Positions 52,809 through 62,932 of a stretch of DNA of 64,000 nt are shown piece by piece. The translations under genes and the position numbers were made by a program. This stretch comes from JAJCYK01 sp965224285 (GTDB lineage Bacteria; Bacteroidota; Bacteroidia; Cytophagales; Cyclobacteriaceae): assembly GCA_965224285.1 (NCBI GenBank), contig OZ245043.1, forward strand, positions 620,001 to 684,000. The letters are read 5' to 3'. The stretch's first letter is position 1, and each line of letters starts with the position of its first letter. The notes under the pieces are model-generated. The model made no database searches, was not told the DNA's origin, and saw nothing but the letters and a program-made list of their open reading frames with translations.

Positions 52809-53060
52809 TTAGTTTCCGTCTTTATCTTCTTCCTCGTCTCCTTCGGGATGCTCTTCTCCCTCAGGGTGCTCGTCATCATCCTCACCTTCAGGATGCTCTT
52901 CGCCTTCAGGGTGTTCTTCGTCCTCAACAGCGGCTTCCACGGAATCTGAATCTGCAGTTTCCTGTTCTTGGGGGCTGCAGGAAACGCTCATACCCACCAT
53001 AAATAACATAGCCAATAAACCGAAGGCCAAGCTTTTAAATTTTTCCAGAAAAGAAATCAT
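52809..53060 (-). CDS. small acidic lipoprotein with HPEG repeats
   Basis: 83 residues. Lipobox in SVSCS. After ~20 residues of linker the chain is almost wholly acidic, with the tetrapeptide HPEG repeated four times (EEHPEGEEHPEGE, DDEHPEGEEHPEGDEEEDKD). His plus many acids could bind divalent metal ions. No homology assigned. Repeat number is likely variable between strains. Confidence 0.7.
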   Translation of the reverse strand: MISFLEKFKSLAFGLLAMLFMVGMSVSCSPQEQETADSDSVEAAVEDEEHPEGEEHPEGEDDDEHPEGEEHPEGDEEEDKDGN

Positions 53061-53214
53061 AATTACTCTTTTTTAGTTGGTATTAGTTTTGGTAAAGATA
53101 GAAGATATTATAGAAAAGCAAACAGTTTTCTATACCTCCCCTGTCGACCAGGGTTATAAACATTGCTATTTTACCTGTCCTAGGCTGTACTGCCCAAGGG
53201 AGAGGACGCGGTGT

Positions 53215-53637
53215 TTAGATTGATCCCGGAGGTCTATTATTAAGTATGGGAATGCCTAACCTGGTATCTACATACCGGAAATAGTAGTACAATTTGCGTT
53301 CCAATTCAATACCATAATCTATGGATGGATCATAGTTTATGGTGGTACTGAAGAACTCCGCGGTACTGGGTTGAGTAGCCTTTATATTCCAAGCTGTCAC
53401 GTATTGATAATTCCACTGATGATAGTATTGTACACTGCGATCCTTAGCAGGACTCCATCTGGTGGCATACCAGGTATCAAATCCTGGATCTAATACGATT
53501 AATTCATATTCACCCTCGTCATTTGGTTGGGTGAGGTCAATCACATTACTGGCGGGGGTCCTCAGGCTCCTCCTAGAGGTGGAGGTACAACTTGCCAAGA
53601 AAATCACTGACAAGAGTATTACAAATACATTTTTCAT
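53215..53637 (-). CDS. DUF6146-like lipoprotein
   Basis: 140 residues, lipobox in LASCT. The core matches a Bacteroidota family pattern: EYELIVLDPGFDTWYATRW, QYYHQWNYQYVTAWN and YGIELERKLYYYFRYVDTRLGIPIL. Function unknown; the location is the envelope. No partner is identifiable. Confidence 0.8.
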   Translation of the reverse strand: MKNVFVILLSVIFLASCTSTSRRSLRTPASNVIDLTQPNDEGEYELIVLDPGFDTWYATRWSPAKDRSVQYYHQWNYQYVTAWNIKATQPSTAEFFSTTINYDPSIDYGIELERKLYYYFRYVDTRLGIPILNNRPPGSI

Positions 53638-53786
53638 ACTTTGTTTAGCTTTAGCAGTCTAGTATACAACAGATTAATCTATGGTATAGTTTACCTGGAC
53701 TATATAATACCACCCTTTATAAAGCAAATATCATGCTTTTCGTTTGGCAAGGGACAAAAAATTTTCACCAGCAACCGCTTCTACTA

Positions 53787-56045
53787 TTAAGCTAATTTAA
53801 TTGGAAGATCTTTGACCCGTTTTCCGGTAGCAGCATATATAGCGTTACACAAGGCAGGAGCCACCGGTGGCACCGGCGGTTCGCCAACCCCGGTAGGTTT
53901 TTCCTGGCTATCGATCAGATGTACCAAAACTTTACCGGGCGCCTGACTGATACGAGCCAATTTATAGTCGTGGAAATTGCTTTCTACCACCTTCCCTTGC
54001 TTGAAATTGATAGCGCTGGCCAGGGCTCCACTCAATCCGTAGACCGCTCCGCCTTCAAACTGGGCTTTTACCCGGTCACGATTCACCACCACCCCACAGT
54101 CGACTGCAAAATGTACCTCAGGGATGGTGATTTGATTTTGATCATCAACCTCAACCTCGACCACACAGGCCACATAAGTGAGAAAGCTCCTATGGGCACA
54201 TATGCCCTGTCCTTTGCCTGCCGGCAGAGTTTTTCCCCAATTAGATGCTTGTGCAACTTTCCGAATGACTCCTTTCATGCGCTTGGTATCAGCGGGATAA
54301 TTTGTCAGAGTTTCATTGTAATTGAAAAATTCCGGCATTTCTTTGTCGAAAGCAATCAGCCGGTCTTCCCCCAATAATTCCAGCAAATTATCCACTGGAT
54401 CCTTGCCCCGGGCTTCCGCCACTTCATCCATCATGCATCCGATAGCAAAGGCATGCTGAATGTTACAGACCGAACGCAACCACCCAATGCGCGTATGCGC
54501 TTTTGCCTGGTGGGCCTCGCAGCAAATGTTGGGCACGTCGTAGGGGTAGTCCAGCATTCCCAGGCCCAGTTCAAAACCTGCCGGCTCAACTGCTTCAGCC
54601 GCCGAAGTACCTCCTATCGATGGGAAAGCAGAATGATGATTCCAGGAAGTAACCTGATTGTCTGCCGATAGCCCAACTTTGATATGTTGAGCGCTAATGG
54701 CATGTAGGAAATCGTGCTTTACATCATCCTCACGGGTCCAGACTACTTTCACCGGCACTCCGGCTTCTTTGGAAATTAGGGCTGCCTCAATAGCAAAATC
54801 TGGCTTGGACTTACGCCCAAAGGCCCCTCCTAATAGGGTCACATTTACTTCCACATCCTTCGGTTCAAGTTCCAGGGCTTTGCCTACTTCATCCTTTACC
54901 CATTGAGGATGCTGGGTGGGTGCCCAGATAGTGCATTTCCCTTCGGTAACATGAGCCAGGCAATTTGGGGGCTCCATGGGAGTGTGGCTGATATGGGGTA
55001 TACGATAAGTAGACTCCAGTACCCGGTCCGCCTGCCTTAACGCCTGTTTAATATCACCTTTTTCCCGGTGGATGGTGCCATCAGTATCGATAATTCGCAC
55101 CATCTCTTCCATGTATACATCCGTGTCGTAATGGGCGTTATCTCCTTCCTCCCAGTTTACTTTTAGGGCTTCACGACCTTTGATAGCGGCCCAGGTGTGA
55201 TCGGCCACTACCGCAATGCCTCCTAAGGGATTAAAGCCGGTAGGGAAACCAGGCGATTCAATTTCATGAACACTGATCACACCCGGTACTTTCAGGGTTT
55301 CACTGTCATCATAACTGACTGCTTTGCCCCCGGCTACCGGACAACGGGCGATTACCGCCACCTTCATATCCTCAGTAGTGGCATCCAGTCCAAATCCCGC
55401 CGTACCCTTGACAATATCATGCAGATCATAAATTGGGGTTTCTTTTCCTATATATTTAAACCTACTGGGGTCTTTAAGTTGTATATCATCTTCTTCCGGC
55501 ACCTCCAATTGAGATGCTGCTTCTGCCAGTGCGCCAAAATCCAAAGTTTTTCCCGTAGGTTGATGCACCACCTGATGATTTACTGCCTGGCATTCCTCTG
55601 CCTCCACTTCCCACCGGTTAGCCGCAGCTCGCTCCAGCATCATGCGAGCCGCCGCTCCTGCCTGGCGCATGGGTAGATAAAACATGCGCACGCTAAAGGA
55701 ACCATCTGTATTTTGATTTCCGTATATCTCCTCATTTCCCACCGCTTGTACGATCTTCACCTTGCTCCAATCTGCCTCCAATTCATCAGCAATGATAGTC
55801 GGTAAAGTGGTGCGTATTCCCGTTCCCATCTCTGATCGATGTGCTACAATACTCACTTCTCCTAAATCATTGATGTTCAGGAATACATTTGGCTCGAAAA
55901 AGTACTTGGGCTCCTGCTGATAGTTCATTTTATTGTCACAGCTCAAGTGCAGACCCAGGATGAGGCCGGAAGTTCCTACTGAGGTGGTTTTGAGAAAACT
56001 ACGTCGATCGATTTTGGTTATACCCTTTTGGATTGCTCTTTTCAT
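53787..56045 (-). CDS. molybdopterin-binding subunit of a xanthine-dehydrogenase-family hydroxylase
   Basis: 752 residues. Tat signal RRSFLKTTSVGTSGL at the start and a lipobox-like Cys near residue 35 (HLSCD). It has the two aldehyde-oxidase-type domains: GTGIRTTLPTIIADEL, FKYIGKETPIYDLHDIVKGTAGFGLD, GGAFGRKSKPDFAIEAA, and the catalytic Glu in GVGEPPVPPVAPAL. It belongs to the isoquinoline-1-oxidoreductase-like (IorB) type, acting in the periplasm on a heterocycle or aldehyde. It overlaps the 2Fe-2S subunit gene by 4 bases. Confidence 0.92.
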   Translation of the reverse strand: MKRAIQKGITKIDRRSFLKTTSVGTSGLILGLHLSCDNKMNYQQEPKYFFEPNVFLNINDLGEVSIVAHRSEMGTGIRTTLPTIIADELEADWSKVKIVQAVGNEEIYGNQNTDGSFSVRMFYLPMRQAGAAARMMLERAAANRWEVEAEECQAVNHQVVHQPTGKTLDFGALAEAASQLEVPEEDDIQLKDPSRFKYIGKETPIYDLHDIVKGTAGFGLDATTEDMKVAVIARCPVAGGKAVSYDDSETLKVPGVISVHEIESPGFPTGFNPLGGIAVVADHTWAAIKGREALKVNWEEGDNAHYDTDVYMEEMVRIIDTDGTIHREKGDIKQALRQADRVLESTYRIPHISHTPMEPPNCLAHVTEGKCTIWAPTQHPQWVKDEVGKALELEPKDVEVNVTLLGGAFGRKSKPDFAIEAALISKEAGVPVKVVWTREDDVKHDFLHAISAQHIKVGLSADNQVTSWNHHSAFPSIGGTSAAEAVEPAGFELGLGMLDYPYDVPNICCEAHQAKAHTRIGWLRSVCNIQHAFAIGCMMDEVAEARGKDPVDNLLELLGEDRLIAFDKEMPEFFNYNETLTNYPADTKRMKGVIRKVAQASNWGKTLPAGKGQGICAHRSFLTYVACVVEVEVDDQNQITIPEVHFAVDCGVVVNRDRVKAQFEGGAVYGLSGALASAINFKQGKVVESNFHDYKLARISQAPGKVLVHLIDSQEKPTGVGEPPVPPVAPALCNAIYAATGKRVKDLPIKLA

Positions 56046-56512
56046 GACTCGCCTCCTTTCCCGGCCGCGATTTGAATGGCCTCCCGGATACGATTATAGG
56101 TACCACAACGGCAAAGATTACCTTCCATGGCTTGGTTGATATCCGCCTCCGTGGGGTTAGGATTAGCTTCCAGGAAAGCGGCAGCATTCATAATCTGCCC
56201 AGTTTGGCAGTATCCGCATTGGGGCACATTGGCTTTTATCCAAGCTAATTGCACCGGGTGGTCTCCATTCTCTGAAAGTCCTTCAATAGTGGTAACTTCC
56301 TTGTCCTGAGCAGCAGCTACCGTAGTGGTACAGGATCGCACTGCAGTCCCATTTATATGAACCGTACAGGCGCCGCATTGTGCCATACCACATCCGTATT
56401 TGGTTCCCGTGAGCCCTAGTAAATCCCGAAGTGCCCATAACAGGGGCATGTCCTGGGCCACATTTTCAAGATTATGGTCGACACCATTGATTTTTAAAGT
56501 AATAGTAGTCAT
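56042..56512 (-). CDS. 2Fe-2S subunit of the molybdenum hydroxylase
   Basis: 156 residues from ATG 56512 (MTTITLKINGVDHNLE). An upstream GTG-type extension is less likely. Two clusters are visible: the plant-type site CGMAQCGACTVHINGTAVRSC and the C-terminal site CGYCQTGQ and CRCGTYNRI. It passes electrons from the molybdenum site to an unknown acceptor. It is first of the two-gene operon. No cytochrome c third subunit is adjacent. Confidence 0.95.
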   Translation of the reverse strand: MTTITLKINGVDHNLENVAQDMPLLWALRDLLGLTGTKYGCGMAQCGACTVHINGTAVRSCTTTVAAAQDKEVTTIEGLSENGDHPVQLAWIKANVPQCGYCQTGQIMNAAAFLEANPNPTEADINQAMEGNLCRCGTYNRIREAIQIAAGKGGES

Positions 56513-56735
56513 GTTGATGAGGTTTGTTCTCAATTTATGAAAATCTGCTGATTTTATGCAGCTTGATTCCAATCAGCTTATGTATTTATTTTCAACCTTA
56601 GATACCTAATCATTTGATGATCGTACTATTGGGAATTTAAGTTTATGAATGGTAGGAGTAAGTATGAAGAGTTTTTTACTCATTAGATTAATTGATCACC
56701 GTGGTCAAAAGGATAGATTAGGGTAACATTACCTC

Positions 56736-57542
56736 ATGAAGCTAGCACAGTTTAGATCTTGCAAGTCCGATTCTAAAATGTTTCAAGCATTGAAAAAATC
56801 CTGGCTTCGCAGCCTGACGGCCCCTCAGGATGATATGTGGGAAAGTTTTATGGACAGAGCTGAACACTGGGTATTTACCTTGGATCAACACGAAATTGGC
56901 TATGCCTGTGTCAACCAGAATAATGAATTGATCCAGTTTTACCTGGAGCCACTCTGGCTTATTGATGGCCATCAGATATTAAGGAAGTTTCTCGCAGACA
57001 AGCAATTGTCCAAGGCTATAGTAGGTACAAACAACCCGATATTTCTATCAGCGGCCTTGCACCAGCAGGTCTCGGTAAAAATACATTCCTATTTATTTCA
57101 GTCCGTTGAGGATGTGAAATTACACCCCATTGATGGTTTGTTCAGGGCGGCAAGCCTGGAAGATATTGAGAATCTCATTAATTTCTGTCACAAAATACAT
57201 CCTGCCTCCCGAGAATGGCTAATGGAATACATAAGTACCAGAGTCACCAGAGAAGAGTATTTTCTACTAATGCAGCAAGCGGAAATATTAGGCACCTGTG
57301 AGGTGAGAAAAAGTGACTCAAACCCATCTGTTGCCAACCTGGGCATGATGGTTTCTGCAGATCATCGTGGTAAAGGGCTGGGTACCTTTCTTCTAGGAAA
57401 AGCCAAAGAAATATCACTTCAATGGAACAGGCAGCCCATTTGCTCCTGCAGCGTTGATAATACCGGTTCTGTAAAGGCCATCACCCGTAACGGATTCAGA
57501 AGCATTCACCAAATATTATCCATTAAATTCACGCCCATATAA
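56736..57542 (+). CDS. GNAT-family N-acetyltransferase
   Basis: 268 residues. A divergent N-terminal half (residues 1-130) precedes a standard GNAT domain with LGMMVSADHRGKGLGTFLLGKAKEI (acetyl-CoA loop) and VDNTGSVKAITRNGFRSIH. The N-terminal half may be a second, degenerate GNAT fold. Substrate unknown. It is on the plus strand, with no co-oriented neighbour other than the broken YCII gene after 63 bases. Confidence 0.87.
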   Translation: MKLAQFRSCKSDSKMFQALKKSWLRSLTAPQDDMWESFMDRAEHWVFTLDQHEIGYACVNQNNELIQFYLEPLWLIDGHQILRKFLADKQLSKAIVGTNNPIFLSAALHQQVSVKIHSYLFQSVEDVKLHPIDGLFRAASLEDIENLINFCHKIHPASREWLMEYISTRVTREEYFLLMQQAEILGTCEVRKSDSNPSVANLGMMVSADHRGKGLGTFLLGKAKEISLQWNRQPICSCSVDNTGSVKAITRNGFRSIHQILSIKFTPI

Positions 57543-57605
57543 TGAAATTCGTATTTAAAATTCTCCCTGCTAACGACACTTAGCATTCTGTTAAACCCAA
57601 CGTAT

Positions 57606-57960
57606 ATGTCAGCACGAGATTCATTTAATGAAACCCAATCCTTATTTTTATATCATTTGACTCTTTCATATAAGTATCCGGATACTGCCAACTGGTCAGG
57701 AGCTATTTATCAGATCATGGAAGAGCATGCGGAGTTTCTACAAAGCCTGGGAGAAAAAGGAGCAGCTGGTCTTTGCAGGCAGGACTCAATTTGATCCCGG
57801 CCGCCCCGATTTGTTTTGAGTAGCCCTGATTATAGTCAGTTCCTTAAAAGAAGCTGAGGTGATAGTGGAAAAAGACCCTGGTGTCGTGAATGGTATTCAA
57901 AATAGGAAGAGTGCTGCCCTTTTCATTGGGCATCAGATATTTGGAGAATTTGGATGCCGG
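57606..57960 (+). pseudogene. broken YCII-domain protein
   Basis: The first frame gives FLYHLTLSYKYPDTANW and MEEHAEFLQSLGEK. Removing one A from the A5 run at 57754-57758 continues EQLVFAGRTQFDPGRPDLF. Then a TGA (57817-57819) replaces the usual Gly, and the same frame continues VALIIVSSLKEAEVIVEKDP, GVVNGIQNRKSAALFIG. That order matches YCII-related proteins. Both a frameshift and a nonsense codon are present, so the gene is inactive unless the sequence is in error. Confidence 0.75.
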
Positions 57961-58011
57961 TGGCTAGATAGGTTAAAAATCAATGTGGAATTACCTAATG
58001 GGATCGTCAAT

Positions 58012-59052
58012 TCACTCCTCGTTTACCATATAGGGATAGATCGTGTCCAGCATAAATTTGCCGATTTGTTGCTGCTGTTCGGTAGCTCCTCCTTTTAGAT
58101 TTTGCCAATTGCAGGTGGTTACGGCGGTATATCCACGGTCAGGTAAGATCATGATATTCTGGCCGCCAAAACCTATGGCAGCAGCCACCCGCTCGGGCCT
58201 TTTACCATCTACCCACCATAGATACCCATAACCCAATGATCCTTTGACCTCTAGCTGATAGTCGATTGACTCATTAATCCATTGGTTGTTTATAACTTGC
58301 TTACCCTTATACTGTCCTTGGCCACACATTAATTGGCCTATCTTAATCATGTCCGATGGCTTCAATTCCAACCCTGCCCCTCCATTGTAATATGGTCCTA
58401 GTTTTTGCCATCTGGAATCCACAATATCAAGTGGTTCAAATAGATTTTCCCGAGCAAATTCCAGGGTACTCTGGCCGGTGGCCTCCGTTATCACCAATGA
58501 CAATAGGTGTGATGCCCCAGAGTTATATTCAAATTTACTCCCTGGGCTGTTCACTATATCTCGCCTCAATACATACATTACAGGATCACTGGAGGTCACC
58601 CATTGATTAAATTCAGAGACCTTAGATTCGTCCCAGTTCAGACCTGAAGACATCGTAAGCAGATGCTTTAAATTCACCGCATGGTACTTATCCCTATAAT
58701 TGCTGTATTTACCTTTCAAGAATTGGGAAATTGGCTGGTCGATAGATGTGATGAATCCTTTTTCAATGGCAATACCAATAAGCAAACCCATAATGCTTTT
58801 GGTAACTGACCGAATATGATCTAGGCTGTCAGTAGGATATTTGGCGTAGTAGGATTCCAGCAGCGGCTCATAGCCATTATAGATCAATAGACTTCTCAAA
58901 TTATATATTTTACTGGCTTGAGAATCTATTTGATCTATGGTAAGCGCATTTGAGGAGCTGGCTGTTTTATTGGAGCTCTCGCACCCGCCAAACAACCCAT
59001 TAAGTATAATACCAAGGCTGATCCAAGGTATAAATATGTCCCTCGGGTTCAT
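58012..59052 (-). CDS. serine hydrolase, beta-lactamase class C-like lipoprotein
   Basis: 346 residues. Lipobox in LFGGC. Active-site motifs of penicillin-binding-protein/class C type: SVTKS (Ser-x-x-Lys), YNSG as the Tyr-x-Asn position, and GFGGQ near the C terminus for the KTG-like strand. Also LKHLLTMSSGLNWDES and WWVDGKRP, typical of 6-aminohexanoate-dimer-hydrolase/esterase-like members. A peptidase or esterase role in the envelope is plausible; a true beta-lactamase is less likely. Converges on the broken YCII gene. Confidence 0.9.
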   Translation of the reverse strand: MNPRDIFIPWISLGIILNGLFGGCESSNKTASSSNALTIDQIDSQASKIYNLRSLLIYNGYEPLLESYYAKYPTDSLDHIRSVTKSIMGLLIGIAIEKGFITSIDQPISQFLKGKYSNYRDKYHAVNLKHLLTMSSGLNWDESKVSEFNQWVTSSDPVMYVLRRDIVNSPGSKFEYNSGASHLLSLVITEATGQSTLEFARENLFEPLDIVDSRWQKLGPYYNGGAGLELKPSDMIKIGQLMCGQGQYKGKQVINNQWINESIDYQLEVKGSLGYGYLWWVDGKRPERVAAAIGFGGQNIMILPDRGYTAVTTCNWQNLKGGATEQQQQIGKFMLDTIYPYMVNEE

Positions 59053-59150
59053 AATTTGCCGCTTTTATAATTAGACCATGGTGCAGAGTATAAGGTTACA
59101 GGTTTTTACCAAGCTTTATCTTTCGCTAAGACAAACCTGGATTGGAAACC

Positions 59151-59822
59151 CTATTCCAAGCTTAAAGTTTTAATTTCAGGGGGAATGGAGTAAACCGTAT
59201 CCACTCTTTTTTGTCCTAGGTCATAGGCCAGAATGGTTTCATTGTATGGGCTCTGGTGCGTGATATAAATAATTGGACTGCTACCCTTTTCCACAGCCAC
59301 CTTTAAATTGCCTGCAGGTACATGATACAAGTATAAATGACGTATTTCCTGCCCATAGTCCAAATATACCTGCCAACTATGGCCATGCTCCCACATGGCT
59401 CTTCCCTGGCCGTCTTTTTCAACGTTAGCCATTAGCACCAATTGCTCCCTTTCACCATCTCCATCCACGTCTAGATCATGAGCAACATAATGTTGATAGC
59501 TACCTCCACCAGCCTTTTGCTTAGCTTGACTGTCGTCGATGTAATGCTGAAAAGGATCTGTACCAGCTTGATCTGATAGCTCCTCATCCAACCCTGATAG
59601 TTCTTGCTCCGAAATATTGGTGCTTTTTTCCTCCGCAGATTGACAACCTGCTAAAACTACTATAAGCAAAGCAAGGCATACAGCCTTTACCCTAATTGGA
59701 ATTATATTTATAGTGAAAACGAATTCAATTATTCTTGCGAATCTAACTAATGGCACTGCCACTGATCTTATTATTTGTTCAAGCAAAATTAAAAAATAAA
59801 TGGTGTTCTCAATATTTGACAC
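59151..59822 (-). CDS. hypothetical lipoprotein with calcium-loop motif
   Basis: The reading frame allows 223 residues, but the lipoprotein signal (VKAVCLALLIVVLAGC) lies near residue 45-60, so the start is probably downstream, near a non-ATG codon; no ATG lies between. After the Cys comes an acidic linker, then DLDVDGDGEREQLVLMANV, an FG-GAP/EF-hand-like Ca2+ loop, and a beta-rich end (IIYITHQSPYNETILAYDLG). No family assigned. Confidence 0.6.
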   Translation of the reverse strand: MSNIENTIYFLILLEQIIRSVAVPLVRFARIIEFVFTINIIPIRVKAVCLALLIVVLAGCQSAEEKSTNISEQELSGLDEELSDQAGTDPFQHYIDDSQAKQKAGGGSYQHYVAHDLDVDGDGEREQLVLMANVEKDGQGRAMWEHGHSWQVYLDYGQEIRHLYLYHVPAGNLKVAVEKGSSPIIYITHQSPYNETILAYDLGQKRVDTVYSIPPEIKTLSLE

Positions 59823-59865
59823 CCTAACCTCTTACCTTGCATTTAAAACATTTTTTTTTGGTTAC

Positions 59866-60099
59866 CTACCTTTCATAGTGCACTTCGCTCAGACCCATTC
59901 TGAGCATCGGGGAGGGATTGGGGGGATTCCCCCAGCATTTTGCTAAAGTCAATTTTTGGGGATTTTTTTTAATAAAACGGGCGATTATACTGACTAATGC
60001 CAGAGTTGAAAATCCAATTATCATGCCCCAAGTTATCTGGCTTGGTTCCATCTGAGGCAGGATCACCCTAAATATTAATGTCCCGATCAGCACCAGCAA
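59866..60099 (-). CDS. small two-TM protein, doubtful
   Basis: Frame of 77 residues from a TTG (no ATG): LVLIGTLIFRVILPQ, then WGMIIGFSTLALVSIIARFIKK are two hydrophobic segments; the ending is Pro/Asn-rich and includes GCTCAGA...TCTGAGC palindromic DNA. It could be the remains of a larger gene or a small membrane protein with reading-frame erosion. Confidence 0.3.
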   Translation of the reverse strand: MLVLIGTLIFRVILPQMEPSQITWGMIIGFSTLALVSIIARFIKKNPQKLTLAKCWGNPPNPSPMLRMGLSEVHYER

Positions 60100-60509
60100 T
60101 AAGACTCCCGTGTAGCTACCGGGAATATGTGCCTGTTACTAGGGTAATCACCTCATGTATGATACCATTCAGGATTAATAACTGCCAAGAGCGATAATTA
60201 CTAGTGTGCTCCTATGAAATATATAACTCCAGGATAAAGCCTGAGACAATTATTAAAGCTTTGGTATTTTATGATCAGAAAATCAAGTTTGGAAAGCGAA
60301 GCATTAAGCAAATCAGGATACCTACGTGGAGGATCTAAAGTATATTCCTAAACTTGAGGTGCAAAAAGAACCACTGGGATAAAAGCGGCTAACCGATCCA
60401 ATGTCAGAATTTTAAAAGCAAAACTGACACAGTATTAAGAAAAGCCACTCTTCGATTTAAGGTTCAGCCATGAGTTCGCTAAGGTCTATAGTCGAGTTAT
60501 CTGTGATCA
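60100..60509. other. 410 bases without a convincing gene
   Basis: A plus-strand frame reads NQDTYVEDLKYIPKLEVQKE and stops; it may be the end of a lost gene but has no recognised relatives. Otherwise the region lacks structure beyond short stem-loops. Confidence 0.25.
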
Positions 60510-61836
60510 TTACCAATAAGAGTCACTCCCCCACCCTGAAGCCCAGGGCTTAAACTCAATGGAATCATTATTCGAGTAACTACCAATCTTTTGTAAACTT
60601 GCGCTGCGAGGGTTAAACCAGTAGGCTGATAATGGTTCGTTTCTCAGTACTGAAAGGTCTATTGTCATAGCCATTCCAATGGGGCTATAAGCTACCAGAA
60701 AGTTCCTCCTCTCTCCAACCGCACAGACTTGATAGGATTCACCCTGGTGATTCTCATTCAGGATCAGACTTTGATCGAAATGCAGTTCGTACCAGGGCAA
60801 AGCCTCAAAAATCTTTCTTAAGTAACCCATTTGAGATGAGCCCGGAAGATGAAGGGCTTGTTGCCATCCCGTTCTGGCTTGGACTAATGGTTCATGATTG
60901 GGATCATACATTTGCCAAATATCATTACAACCGTAAGTATATCCCGCGGCGCCAGATATAATGCTCCAATACGCTGAAACCCTGACATCGGCCTGATCCA
61001 GCCAGCCATATGCCTTTTCTCCCCAAAAACGATCGGGAATGTTTTCATACCGCGCCTCCCCGTTTACTACTGGTCTGGCTGGAGTTAGTTTTCGGCTTTC
61101 AATAACATATTGGTACTCCTGAGCAATATGGCTATGGCCGCTTTGGTACATATCAAAATCCAACCATTTATCTGAAAAATGATCTCTTGCTTTCTGCGCA
61201 CCCGAAGGGTGATAGCTCATCAAATGTAGACTGTCTATTTCCCCTATGCCATGGGCCATGGACCGAATAATTTGAAAATGACTCTCCTCTTCAGGAATGC
61301 GGTCTCCACCAAGTATCCATATTATATTGGTTTGGTCTGAATATCGTTCCGCCAACAGCCGTCCAAATGATCTGGCATTTTCAGAAGTGAAAATCTCCGG
61401 GCCCATCCCCCACCTCTTGTTGAATTTATCCCCCCAGGTTTGGAAGCAACGCCACATACAGTCCACGGGACGCAGCTTGCTCCAGGATATAGTCCACATG
61501 CTGAAAATAAAGTTCATTCAGTTTAGTTGGATCCTTATCTATTAAGGGCAACTGGCCGTAAGCATTCGGGCTACTTAGGCCATCCAGTTCAGCCAATATT
61601 ACAGTTTGAATTACCGTAAATCCTTTACTCGCCCTGTCGGTTAGTTATTGGGCAACCTCTTCACGGTCTAGACGGTGGATGAGTTCCCACGCAGTATCTC
61701 CAAGCCAGAAGAAAGGCTTGCCATCCTCTGTAATCAGATAGCGGTTATTATCGGCTATTTTTAACAACGGCAGCTGCTGCGCGGACAAATCCGTGATGTT
61801 GAATATAAAGATCAGGCTGTAGGCCAGGTGTTTCAT
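60510..61836 (-). pseudogene. DUF4038 (apiosidase-like) glycoside hydrolase, broken twice
   Basis: Starts at ATG 61836 (MKHLAYSLIFIFNITDLSAQ, a signal). The DUF4038 pattern is LPLLKIADNNRYLITEDGKP, FFWLGDTAWELIHRL, REEVAQ, then TAA (61645-61647) where Tyr is expected. The frame continues LTDRASKGFTVIQTVILAEL and YILEQAASRGLYVALLP. One extra base in CCAAACC near 61440 shifts the frame; the next frame continues TWGDKFNKRWGMGPEIF, NIIWILGGDRIP and on to a C-terminal domain. An inactive relative of GH140-type apiosidases. Confidence 0.8.
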
Positions 61837-61912
61837 ACCTCTACTGTAATCAATGTATACGCAGCACGGATACATGTAGTAGTTTTAATTTCGTTTAAAT
61901 GTAAACCATTGA

Positions 61913-62932
61913 TTATCTGAATATAGAAGCAAATTCTTCTACAGTAGATTTAAATTTTTCGGGTTGATCTACATGCAAAGCTATAGCCTTGAATTTACGG
62001 GTGTTACCATATAGTCCATTCAACTGGTATTCCTGACCTAACCTGAGGAGTATATTTTGGCTTTCAAGATGACCCAGCAATGACAATTTGATTGATTCAG
62101 TCTTTTGGGATAGACCTGTTGACCAGCGATCTATACCTGTAATGTCCTTTATGTCCACTGTGACCTCTTGCATGATTCCATATCTCAAATGTAGTTGCTC
62201 ATCCTCAATGGCGATTGGGCGGTGGGAAATGGATTTGGAAAAAGCCAGGATCTGGAGGAAAGCATAAATGCTGATTCCGGTTACCACCCAGGCAGCTACC
62301 AAACTCCATTGAGTTAATAACAGATGGAAAATTAAGGTCTCCACCACCAACAAAAATAGTATCAAAGTAAATAATACTCGTGAACTGCTGGTTTTATGGT
62401 AACTGAATTCAAATTCATTTAAAGGAGTGTGCCTCCATTTCATAAATGTGTAATATATAACGGCAATTTCCGTCGCCACTACAGGGGCTAGAGCGGAGGG
62501 AAATAAGTCACTGGTAGTGCTTTTTACTGCCGTAAAAAAGTCTATTCCCGGAGTTTTCAAATCCTGGTAGCGTAGTACTGCTCGTCTTACGTTTACCATT
62601 ACCAAGGCTAATACTGCAATCTCAATGAACGGCAGGCCCCAGGATTTAAAAAGGCTTAAGTACAATTGATCTTCTTCCGGTAAGATTAATGTACCTAGCG
62701 CCAGCCCCAGTACCATCACTGGCAATACCGTGATATTTGGGATGGAGGTTTTCCTGACCAGCAAGAAATATAATATTGGCACGGTAATGATCAAATCAAC
62801 GGTAACCGCCAAGGGCATATATTCATGCTGTAAATAAAGCTTTGAGCAGATCAAAAGCCATAAACCCGTAAGCAGCAAAATAGGAAGTGCTAAGATCAGC
62901 CAGTTTCTATTTAGGTTAGCTATTGAGTTCAT
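61913..62932 (-). CDS. integral membrane protein, uncharacterised
   Basis: 339 residues with about eight hydrophobic segments in two groups (residues 10-110 and 185-240) and a hydrophilic C-terminal ~90 residues (LRYGIMQEVTVDIKDITGIDRW...) that look like a PH-like or BPH-type cytoplasmic domain. No named family fits; it is unlike common transporters. It is divergent from the DUF4331 gene. Confidence 0.65.
   Translation of the reverse strand: MNSIANLNRNWLILALPILLLTGLWLLICSKLYLQHEYMPLAVTVDLIITVPILYFLLVRKTSIPNITVLPVMVLGLALGTLILPEEDQLYLSLFKSWGLPFIEIAVLALVMVNVRRAVLRYQDLKTPGIDFFTAVKSTTSDLFPSALAPVVATEIAVIYYTFMKWRHTPLNEFEFSYHKTSSSRVLFTLILFLLVVETLIFHLLLTQWSLVAAWVVTGISIYAFLQILAFSKSISHRPIAIEDEQLHLRYGIMQEVTVDIKDITGIDRWSTGLSQKTESIKLSLLGHLESQNILLRLGQEYQLNGLYGNTRKFKAIALHVDQPEKFKSTVEEFASIFR

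Noticed and set aside
55266..55676. Antisense open frame of 136 codons in the molybdopterin subunit gene
   Set aside because: Shadow of a well-supported gene; no independent signals.
58012..59052. Beta-lactamase resistance gene
   Set aside because: Active-site motifs are those of the wide serine-hydrolase family, and the closest features resemble esterase/6-aminohexanoate hydrolase types; no resistance claim is supported.
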